A stretch of DNA of 64,000 nt, from positions 1,860,001 to 1,924,000 of the forward strand of contig NZ_CP130720.1 in the NCBI RefSeq assembly GCF_035984415.1. The letters run 5' to 3'. Origin of the DNA: Streptomyces sp. NBC_01296 (GTDB taxonomy: Bacteria; Actinomycetota; Actinomycetes; Streptomycetales; Streptomycetaceae). Below are positions 57,962 to 64,000 of the stretch, in pieces. Positions within the stretch are counted from its first letter, which is position 1, and each line of letters opens with the position of its first letter. The notes under the pieces are model-generated. The model saw only the letters and a program-made list of their open reading frames with translations. It made no database searches and was not told where the DNA came from. Position numbers and translations under genes: made by a program.

Positions 57962-58341
57962 CAGCAGTTCCCCCAGGAAACGTGTTGCACGTGTCATCCC
58001 GCGCCCCGGCGCAAAACATACCGCTCCCTCCCGAGCCTGCGTCAGGCTGCTGCGTCAACCGGTTCGCCGGCCCCTCGGCCGGTGCTGCGCACCTGTGGGT
58101 CCCTTGAGGCGCTTGGGGAGGAGGCCGGGGGGAGGCCGCGACCGCACCGCCGCGACGACCTGGTCGCTGCCGCGGGACGTCGGGGCCCGGACCCGTCGGC
58201 GCGCCCGCCGCCGGGCCCGGCCTGGCGGCTGCGCACCGGTCCCACCGGCGCCGGCGGGCGTAAGGAACCGGACACCCGGGGATGTGGAACGCCCCGGGCC
58301 GAAGGGCCCGGGGCGTTCACCGTGCGCGGGTGCGGGGCGGG
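57962..58341. other. Intergenic region between OYE and folD genes
   Basis: 380 bp upstream of the OYE gene and downstream of folD, both on the minus strand. It contains the folD terminator at 58287-58318 and GC-rich sequence without a supported gene. The OYE promoter is expected near 57980-58040; I see no clear consensus. Confidence 0.55.
58287..58318 (-). terminator. Terminator of folD
   Basis: A perfect 14-bp stem GAACGCCCCGGGCC / GGCCCGGGGCGTTC with a 4-nt loop, 24 bp after the folD stop on the minus strand. Confidence 0.78.
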
Positions 58342-59226
58342 TCAGAGCTCCGCGAGCGCGAGCCCCGCCTGGGCGGCGGCCGCCTGGACGGTCTGCTCCA
58401 GCAGGACGGCGATGGTCATCGGGCCGACGCCGCCGGGGACCGGGGTGATCAGCGAGGCACGGGCGGCGGCCGACTCGAAGTGGACGTCGCCGACGTTGCC
58501 CTCGTTGTAGCCGGCGTCCAGGACCACGGCGCCCGGCTTGATGTCCTCGCCGCGGATGAACTCGGCCTTGCCGACGGCGGCGACCAGCACGTCGGCCTGG
58601 CGCACGATCGAGGGCAGGTCCACGGTGCGGGAGTGGCAGTAGGTGACGGTGGCGTTCTGCTCCAGCAGGAGCATGCCGGCCGGCTTGCCCAGGATCGCGC
58701 TGCGGCCGACGACGACGGCGTGCTTGCCGGTCAGGTCCACGTCGTACTCGGCGAGGAGCCGCATGATCCCGCCGGGGGTGCAGGAGACGAAGCCCGGCAG
58801 CCCGAAGCCCATGGCGGCGAAGGAGTGCATGGTGACCCCGTCGACGTCCTTGCCGGGGGCGATGGCCTCGAAGGCGGCGCGCTCGTCGATGTGGTGCGGG
58901 ACCGGGTGCTGCAGCAGGATGCCGCTGATCTCCGGGTCCTCGGAGAGAGCCGTGAGGGCGGCGACGAGCTCCTCGGTGGTGGTCTCGGCCGGCAGCTCCA
59001 CGTGGCGGGAGGTGATCCCGGCCTTGGCGCAACGGTTCTGCTTCATCCGTACGTACGTGACGGACGCCGGGTCCTCGCCGACCAGCACGGTCGCGAGGCA
59101 GGGAGCGGTACCGGTGCGCTCGGTGATCTTCGCCGCGTAGGCGGCGGTCTGCTCCGAGATGCGGCGGGCGAGGGCCGTGCCGTCCATCAGCTGAGCAGAG
59201 GTGGTGGCAGTCTGGGCAGTCGTCAC
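58342..59226 (-). CDS. folD: Methylenetetrahydrofolate dehydrogenase/cyclohydrolase
   Basis: A 294-residue bifunctional folate enzyme. It has the family stretches CLATVLVGEDPASVTYVRMK (catalytic Lys in VRMKQ), ISGILLQHPVPHH, PGKDVDGVTMHS, HAVVVGRSAILGKP and TPVPGGVGPMT. It starts at GTG 59226 with AGGAG six bases upstream. A perfect CGTACGT-N3-ACGTACG dyad lies 63-79 bp upstream. It is monocistronic with its own terminator. Confidence 0.95.
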   Translation of the reverse strand: MTTAQTATTSAQLMDGTALARRISEQTAAYAAKITERTGTAPCLATVLVGEDPASVTYVRMKQNRCAKAGITSRHVELPAETTTEELVAALTALSEDPEISGILLQHPVPHHIDERAAFEAIAPGKDVDGVTMHSFAAMGFGLPGFVSCTPGGIMRLLAEYDVDLTGKHAVVVGRSAILGKPAGMLLLEQNATVTYCHSRTVDLPSIVRQADVLVAAVGKAEFIRGEDIKPGAVVLDAGYNEGNVGDVHFESAAARASLITPVPGGVGPMTIAVLLEQTVQAAAAQAGLALAEL

Positions 59227-59288
59227 GGGGTCTCCTGAGCGTCGCTGCGGATCGCGGTTCGCGGTTCGCCCAGGCGCGCGGCAGTCGA

Positions 59289-59305
59289 CGTACGTGGGAC
59301 GTACG
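59289..59305. promoter_or_regulatory. Dyad upstream of folD
   Basis: CGTACGT-GGG-ACGTACG, a perfect 17-bp dyad, 63-79 bp upstream of the folD GTG. It is a candidate regulator site; no protein is assigned. Confidence 0.5.
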
Positions 59306-59464
59306 CCGGGCCGCTCCCCGGTGGTGATCCACCCGAACGCCAGTCACGGCCCGGCTCCACTCTAATGGACCTCGCCGGCCCGGCCGGATCCCGCGGCGGC
59401 CCGGCAAGGATGAGATCCGGTCAAACCGGTGGATCACCGGCGCCCCACCTGGGACGATCAAGAC

Positions 59465-60226
59465 ATGACGCGTACTTTCGATCACCTCGTCGCCGAAGCC
59501 GAGTCCGTCTCCGTCGACGGCTGGGACTTCTCTTGGCTCGACGGCCGGGCCACGGAGCAGCGCCCCTCGTGGGGCTACCAGGGGCTCATGAGCGAGCGCC
59601 TCGCCCGGGTCCGGTCGGCCCTGGACATCCAGACCGGCGGCGGGGAGGTGCTCGCCGGGGCGGGGACCCTGCCCCCGCTGATGGTGGCCACCGAGTCCTG
59701 GCCGCCGAACATCGACAAGGCGACCCGGCTGCTGCACCCGCTCGGCGCGGTGGTGGTCGCGGACGCCGACGAGCCGCCGCTGCCGTTCGGCGACGAGGCC
59801 TTCGAGCTGGTCACCAGCCGTCACCCGGTGACCATCTGGTGGGAGGAGATCTCCCGGGTCCTGCGTCCGGGCGGAACGTACCTCTCGCAGCAGGTCGGGC
59901 CGGCGAGCGTCTTCGAGCTCGTCGAGTACTTCCTCGGGCCCCAGCCGGAGGAGGTCCGGCGCGGGCGGCACCCGGACGATGCGGTCTCCGACGCCGGCAA
60001 GGCCGGTCTCGAGGTCGTCGATCTGCGCTCCGAAAGACTGCGCACGGAGTTCCACGACATCGGAGCCGTGATCTACTTTCTCCGGAAGGTGATCTGGATG
60101 GTGCCCGGCTTCACGGTCGGGCAGTACCGGGACCGGCTGCGCGAGCTCCACGAACAGATCGAACACGACGGTCCGTTCGTGGCGCATACCGCCCGTTTCC
60201 TTATCGAAGCCCGCAAAACGGGCTGA
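59465..60226 (+). CDS. SAM-dependent methyltransferase-like protein
   Basis: A 253-residue protein with a Methyltransf_11-like layout but a weak motif I (LAGAGTLPPLMVATESWPPN instead of DLGCGTG). Other expected parts are present: ADADEPPLPFGDEAFELVTS, ISRVLRPGGTYLSQQVGP. It matches a Streptomyces group annotated as class I methyltransferases; SAM binding is less certain because of the changed glycine loop. The start at ATG 59465 is typical. The hrdB promoter region follows. Confidence 0.78.
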   Translation: MTRTFDHLVAEAESVSVDGWDFSWLDGRATEQRPSWGYQGLMSERLARVRSALDIQTGGGEVLAGAGTLPPLMVATESWPPNIDKATRLLHPLGAVVVADADEPPLPFGDEAFELVTSRHPVTIWWEEISRVLRPGGTYLSQQVGPASVFELVEYFLGPQPEEVRRGRHPDDAVSDAGKAGLEVVDLRSERLRTEFHDIGAVIYFLRKVIWMVPGFTVGQYRDRLRELHEQIEHDGPFVAHTARFLIEARKTG

Positions 60227-60364
60227 CGGGAAAGGCGGCGGAGGCGCGGACGGATCCACGGCCGATCGGTTGCGCGCCCACAGCGTGGCGCAGGTCACTC
60301 AATTCAGCGCGTAACGAATCGACTCGGGCATGCGATGAACCGACAGGCGTCCTCGCGCGGCCCC

Positions 60365-60391
60365 GGAATACAGACCCCCCTCGGGTCTGTT
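60365..60391 (+). promoter_or_regulatory. SigR-type promoter and hairpin before hrdB
   Basis: GGAAT (60365-60369), 19 bases, then GTT (60389-60391) matches the SigR (redox-stress ECF sigma) consensus GGAAT-N18/19-GTT. It is placed to start a leader of about 55 nt for hrdB. The spacer almost coincides with an inverted repeat CAGACCC-N5-GGGTCTG (60371-60389). In S. coelicolor the hrdB p2 promoter is known to be SigR-dependent. Confidence 0.62.
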
Positions 60392-60452
60392 TCCCGAGTC
60401 CGCGCGATGATGTCCCGCCCACTCCTTATCTGTTCGCAACGAGAGGCTCCTT

Positions 60453-62042
60453 GTGTCGCTCAGCCCGTCCCGTACGTTCCCTCCGGAGATCGCCGAATCG
60501 GAGGCCCTCGTCACGCTCGTAGAGCGCGGCCGCGAGCAGGGTCACATCAACGGTGACGACGTGCGCCAGGCCTTCGAGGCCGGCCGCATCCCGGTGGACC
60601 AGTGGAAGCGGGTCCTGCGCAGCCTGAACCAGGTCCTGGACGAGGAGGGTGTCGCGCTGCACGTCAGTGCCGCCCCCGCCACGAAGGCCGCCGCGAAGAA
60701 GCCCCGCAAGGCTGCCGCCGCGCCTGCCCGCACCGTGACCAAGAAGGCGGCCGCCGCGCCGCGCCCCATCGGTGCGCGCAAGGCCTCGGCCACCAGCCCG
60801 GCCACCGCCACCGCGGCGGCGATATCCGCTTCGCCGTCCGCGGCCACCGAGGACGAGGTGACGGCCGACGCCGCCGCCGAGCCGAAGAAGCGGACGGTCA
60901 AGAAGACCGCCGCGAAGAAGACCGCGGTGAAGAAGACCGCCGCGGCCAAGAAGACCGGCGCCAAGGATGCCGACGAGGGCGAGACCCCGGCCGCCGAGGG
61001 TGAGGACTGGGCCGCCGAGGACCTCGCCGACGACACCGAGGAGGAGGCCCCCAAGGCCGGCGGGACCCAGGGCTTCGTCCTGTCCGACGACGACGAGGAC
61101 GACGCCCCGGCGCAGACGGTCATGGTGGCCGGCGCCACCGCCGACCCCGTCAAGGACTACCTCAAGCTCATCGGCAAGGTGCCGCTCCTCAACGCCGAGC
61201 AGGAGGTCGAGCTCGCCAAGCGCATCGAGGCGGGCCTCTTCTCCGAGTACAAGCTCGAAGAGGAGGAGGACCACAAGCCCGCCTTCAAGCGCGAGCTGGA
61301 GATCCTGGTCGAGGACGGCCGCCGCGCCAAGAACCACCTGCTGGAGGCCAACCTCCGCCTCGTGGTCTCGCTGGCCAAGCGCTACACCGGCCGCGGCATG
61401 CTCTTCCTGGACCTGATCCAGGAGGGCAACGTCGGCCTGATCCGCGCCGTGGAGAAGTTCGACTACACCAAGGGCTTCAAGTTCTCCACGTACGCGACCT
61501 GGTGGATCCGGCAGGCGATCACGCGTGCCATGGCCGACCAGTCGCGCACCATCCGCATCCCCGTCCACATGGTCGAGATCATCAACAAGCTGGCGCGCGT
61601 CCAGCGCCAGATGCTCCAGGACCTCGGCCGGGAGCCCACTCCGGAGGAGCTGGGCAAGGAGCTCGACATGACCCCCGAGAAGGTCATCGAGGTCCAGAAG
61701 TACGGCCGCGAGCCGATCTCCCTGCACACCCCCCTGGGTGAGGAGGGCGACAGCGAGTTCGGCGACCTGATCGAGGACTCCGAGGCGGTCGTCCCGGCCG
61801 ACGCGGTGAGCTTCACCTTCCTCCAGGAGCAGCTGCAGTCGATCCTGGGCACGCTCTCCGAGCGTGAGGCGGGCGTCGTCTCCATGCGTTACGGCCTCAA
61901 CGACGGCCAGCCGAAGACCCTGGACGAGATCGGCCGCGTGTACGGGGTCACCCGTGAGCGCATCCGCCAGATCGAGTCCAAGACCATGTCGAAGCTGCGC
62001 CACCCGTCGCGTTCGCAGGTCCTGCGCGACTACCTGGACTGA
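60453..62042 (+). CDS. hrdB: Principal RNA polymerase sigma factor HrdB
   Basis: A 529-residue sigma-70 of the vegetative type. It has a region 1.1-like start ([20 protein letters not shown]), a long Lys/Ala-rich and acidic spacer (about 70-225), region 1.2 ([20 protein letters not shown]), region 2 ([40 protein letters not shown]), region 3 ([20 protein letters not shown]) and region 4 ([40 protein letters not shown]). The GTG start and the length fit Streptomyces HrdB. Transcribed at least partly from the SigR-like promoter upstream. Confidence 0.96.
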   Translation: MSLSPSRTFPPEIAESEALVTLVERGREQGHINGDDVRQAFEAGRIPVDQWKRVLRSLNQVLDEEGVALHVSAAPATKAAAKKPRKAAAAPARTVTKKAAAAPRPIGARKASATSPATATAAAISASPSAATEDEVTADAAAEPKKRTVKKTAAKKTAVKKTAAAKKTGAKDADEGETPAAEGEDWAAEDLADDTEEEAPKAGGTQGFVLSDDDEDDAPAQTVMVAGATADPVKDYLKLIGKVPLLNAEQEVELAKRIEAGLFSEYKLEEEEDHKPAFKRELEILVEDGRRAKNHLLEANLRLVVSLAKRYTGRGMLFLDLIQEGNVGLIRAVEKFDYTKGFKFSTYATWWIRQAITRAMADQSRTIRIPVHMVEIINKLARVQRQMLQDLGREPTPEELGKELDMTPEKVIEVQKYGREPISLHTPLGEEGDSEFGDLIEDSEAVVPADAVSFTFLQEQLQSILGTLSEREAGVVSMRYGLNDGQPKTLDEIGRVYGVTRERIRQIESKTMSKLRHPSRSQVLRDYLD

Positions 62043-62057
62043 GCCGGCCCGCGCCCC

Positions 62058-62997
62058 TCAGGTCAGTCGGAAGACCGGCCCGCGGGGCGTGAACGGCAGG
62101 GTGGCACCCTGCGGAACCAGATAGGCGTGCTCGCGCCGGATCCGCAGGGTGTCGCACCACCCGTCCGTGATCACCAGCACCGGCGCCTGCGGAGGGAAGT
62201 CCTCCGCACGCTGGAGCAGGTCGATGCCGGGCTGGAGCACGGTCCCGCCCCGCCCGCGCACCTTCACCCGGCCCGCGATCTCGGTCGGGGGCAGATAGCC
62301 CGCGTCGTACGGCGCCGCGTCACAGAACACGACGCGTGCCGCCGGTACGTCGCGGGCTTCCGCGTACGAGGCGATCGCGCCGAGCGCCTTGCCGAGCAGG
62401 GCGGCGGGCATCGACCCCGAGGTGTCGAGGACCACGCCGAAGGTGCAGCGGGCGATCTCCTCGGGCGGGAAGTACCGGCCCGCCCGGGGGATGTCCGCCG
62501 GTGGAGGCCTGGCGGCGTGCCGGGCGCGCGTAGGACCGTACCGGCTCGGGCCTGGGGACGTACTCGTCGAACCAGCGGGCGAGCTGCGCGTCCCAGGGCA
62601 CGGGCGGGTGGGCCAGCGCCCGGATCTCCTGGACCAGCCCGGCGGGCAGCCGTCCGCGCTCCCCGTAGGTGTGCAGGTCGAAGCCCTGGACGAGGCCGCG
62701 CCGGTAGAAATCGTCCAGATCGGTGTACGGGAGGCTGCCCGCATGGGGCAGCGCCTCGCCCAGGACGTCCCCGAGGCCCTTGCCGCGCAGGGTCGACAGC
62801 CGGCGCAGTCGGCGCACGTCGGTGGCGATGCGGTCGTAGACCTCCTCGACGGAGAGGTCCTTCAGCTCCGGGTCGTACAGCAGCCCCTCGGGCATCTCGC
62901 CGACGCCCGCCCCCATAGCCCTTCGGGCATGGGGGGACCCCCGCACGAGCCAGCCGTTGACCACGTAGTAGGCGGCCACGTTGTGCAGGTACGGGTG
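62058..62997 (-). pseudogene. Decayed VWA-like (DUF2201-type) protein gene
   Basis: Two frames together give the C-terminal part of a VWA-like protein. The first (62997 to about 62500) reads HNVAAYYVVNGWLV, VGEMPEGLLYDPELKDLSVE, LPYTDLDDFYRRGLVQGFDL, RWFDEYVPRPEPV. The second (about 62500 to 62058) reads IPRAGRYFPPEEIARCTFGV, VLDTSGSM, VLVITDGWCD, LPFTPRGPVFRLT. They are one base out of register near 62495-62505. The N-terminal part with the expected metallopeptidase-like motif is missing; coding stops at a large inverted repeat (62999-63039). A GC-rich hairpin repeat (62910-62935) is inserted in frame, adding RGSPHARRAMGAG. All three point to an inactive gene. Confidence 0.82.
62910..62935. 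repeat. GC-rich hairpin repeat inserted in the VWA-like remnant
   Basis: CCCCCAT-A-GCCC, a TTC loop and GGGC-ATGGGGG, followed by GGACCCCC. Hairpins of this GGGGGTCCCCCC type are abundant between Streptomyces genes. Here one lies inside former coding sequence. Confidence 0.6.
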
Positions 62998-62998
62998 T

Positions 62999-63039
62999 GG
63001 GGTACGTGGCGCGCCCAGTGTGGGCGCACCGCGTACCCC
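62999..63039. repeat. Large inverted repeat at the remnant boundary
   Basis: GGGGTACG ... CGTACCCC outer arms and GCGCCC/GGGCGC inner arms around AGTGT, exactly where the VWA-like coding homology ends. It may mark the deletion endpoint or act as terminator for the SRPBCC gene at 63081 on the same strand. Confidence 0.65.
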
Positions 63040-63080
63040 GGAGCATCCGGTTTTCCTCCGCGGGGCGGTGGCCGGGTGTT

Positions 63081-63521
63081 TCAGTGCTCCAGCAGGTGCT
63101 TCAGCTTCTCCTCGTTGCGCGGCATCGCCTTGCGGGCGTACGGCTTGACCACGAGCGGGGCGATGACCCTGCCGATGCCGTGGCCCTCGAATTCGAGGTC
63201 GAGGGTCACGCGCGAGCGCTTCCCGCCGTCGAGGGGTTCGATGGTCCCGCGCACATCGCCGCGGATGGGTCCGTCGACCCCTTGGATGTGCCAGCTGCGC
63301 GGCTTGTCGAGCTCCGTGACCTCCATGGTCATCGGGAACTGCCGCTTGCCCATGCGCCGGGTGACGGCGACCTTCGAACCGATGTGGAGGGGTGCGCCGT
63401 CGAGCAGGCGGGCGGAGACGGCGCTGTCCTGCCATTCGGGCAGGTGCGTGGGGTCCGTCACGTAGTCGAAGACGTCTTCGGGACTGCGGGAGATGTCGAT
63501 GCTTTCTCTGATCGCGGACAT
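63081..63521 (-). CDS. SRPBCC (START-like) family protein
   Basis: A 146-residue protein with the polyketide-cyclase/SRPBCC pattern: ESIDISRSPEDVFDYVTDPT, HLPEWQDSAVSARLL, then FPMTMEVTELDKPRSWHIQG and LDLEFEGHGIGRVIAPLVVK. The fold binds hydrophobic ligands; the ligand is unknown. The ATG at 63521 is the natural start. It is followed by the VWA-like remnant, with a hairpin between them. Confidence 0.88.
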   Translation of the reverse strand: MSAIRESIDISRSPEDVFDYVTDPTHLPEWQDSAVSARLLDGAPLHIGSKVAVTRRMGKRQFPMTMEVTELDKPRSWHIQGVDGPIRGDVRGTIEPLDGGKRSRVTLDLEFEGHGIGRVIAPLVVKPYARKAMPRNEEKLKHLLEH

Positions 63522-63584
63522 GGCGACCCCTTACTGCCCCCTGCTTGTCCTCCCTTTTCCTCTCATTCCAAACTACCGCGCAGG

Positions 63585-64000
63585 TCAGGCGGTGGCCCGG
63601 TGCCCGGCCCGGTGCTTTCGCGCGGACATCGCGGCGTAGACGAGGACGCCCGCGAAGAGGAACAGGACGCCCTGGTAGACGGCCGCGTAGCCGGAGCCGG
63701 CGACCAGCCACATCGAGAAGCCGAAGGCCAGACCCGCGAGGATCCCGTCGCGGACCAGGCGGCCGCGGTGGACGCGCCCGGACTGCCCGGAGAGCAGGAA
63801 GTAGATCTGCGCGGCGGTGGAGAGCAGGTACGGGACGGTCGCGGTGAAGGTGGTGACCAGGACGAGGATCTCGAAGACCCCGTCCGAGCCGGCCGTGTAG
63901 TTGTAGACGGTCAGGCCGGAGGCGAGGACGACGGTGACGAGTACGCCGGCCACCGGGACGCCCCGCTTCTTCGTCTCGAAGACCTTCGGGAAGAGCCCGT
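63585..64000 (-). CDS. Amino-acid permease (APC family), C-terminal part
   Basis: The frame runs in from the right edge (LFPKVFETKKRGVPVAGVLV) and continues with TM segments ASGLTVYNYTAG, ILVLVTTFTATVPYLLSTAA, GLAFGFSMWLVAGSGYAAVY and GVLFLFAGVLVYAAM. It ends in a basic tail. The FPKVF-ETKKRGVPV loop before a TM segment is typical of arginine/ornithine-type antiporters and related APC carriers. The N-terminal TM segments lie outside the window. Confidence 0.85.
   Translation of the reverse strand, partial: GLFPKVFETKKRGVPVAGVLVTVVLASGLTVYNYTAGSDGVFEILVLVTTFTATVPYLLSTAAQIYFLLSGQSGRVHRGRLVRDGILAGLAFGFSMWLVAGSGYAAVYQGVLFLFAGVLVYAAMSARKHRAGHRATA

Noticed and set aside
59227..59464. Tetrahydrofolate or similar riboswitch before folD
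   Set aside because: I could not find the conserved pairing elements; only a short dyad is visible.

Overview
The window is a high-G+C actinobacterial chromosome segment, almost certainly from Streptomyces. G/C is enriched at third codon positions, many genes start with GTG, and neighbouring genes often overlap by ATGA/GTGA. Marker genes agree: a WhiB-like protein, an HrdB-type principal sigma factor with a long Lys/Ala-rich N-terminus, MmyB-type and DUF397/DUF5753-type XRE regulators, and MAB_1171c-like membrane proteins. I count about 65 protein genes (two cut by the window ends), one tRNA-Leu(GAG), two clear gene remnants and one regulator with a frameshift at its start.

Layout. 1-6.9 kb: an ABC-F ATPase, an acyl-ACP desaturase behind a double palindromic operator, a WhiB-like gene, a double VOC protein, and a divergent LigD-type polymerase and ATP-dependent DNA ligase. 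6.7-11.6 kb: a 4.9-kb, lower-G+C integrated element inserted in the 3' part of the ligase gene. It carries XRE, DUF6879 and DUF397-type genes plus a short serine integrase, and it supplies a substitute ligase 3' end. The original 3' end is stranded at the right junction. 11.7-19.8 kb: FAD enzymes, a cupin-XRE regulator with a Nudix gene, a DHA2 exporter fused to a winged-helix domain, and a GH4 glycosidase. 19.9-25.6 kb: an MmyB-type regulator next to an XRE / HELWH metallopeptidase / seven-TM cassette, then small membrane proteins. 25.8-36.8 kb: metG, a sigma factor overlapping an IclR-like regulator, a LysR/BASS pair, fdhD, a fabH-type synthase and LtrA. 37-47 kb: tRNA-Leu, a Ser/Thr kinase, an acyl-CoA synthetase, and a branched-chain ABC system in which two permeases and one ATPase form a single polypeptide. 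47-52 kb: small metabolic genes, a Tat-exported FAD oxidoreductase and a frameshifted MmyB-type regulator. 52.2-56.7 kb: a second, expanded copy of the XRE / HELWH peptidase / seven-TM cassette, now with an FAD monooxygenase. 56.7-64 kb: an Old Yellow Enzyme homologue, folD, a methyltransferase, hrdB, a decayed VWA-like gene, an SRPBCC protein and an amino-acid permease cut by the window end.

The two most interesting signals are these. First, the same three-part module (XRE-like DNA-binding protein, small zinc-peptidase-like protein, seven-TM protein with a soluble tail) occurs twice within about 35 kb, each time near an MmyB-type regulator. This suggests a membrane-to-transcription signalling unit. 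Second, the small element uses the DNA ligase gene as its attachment site and restores the reading frame with a diverged 3' end. A further oddity is the Liv transporter fusion, whose linker between permease and ATPase looks like a common Streptomyces intergenic repeat read through in frame.
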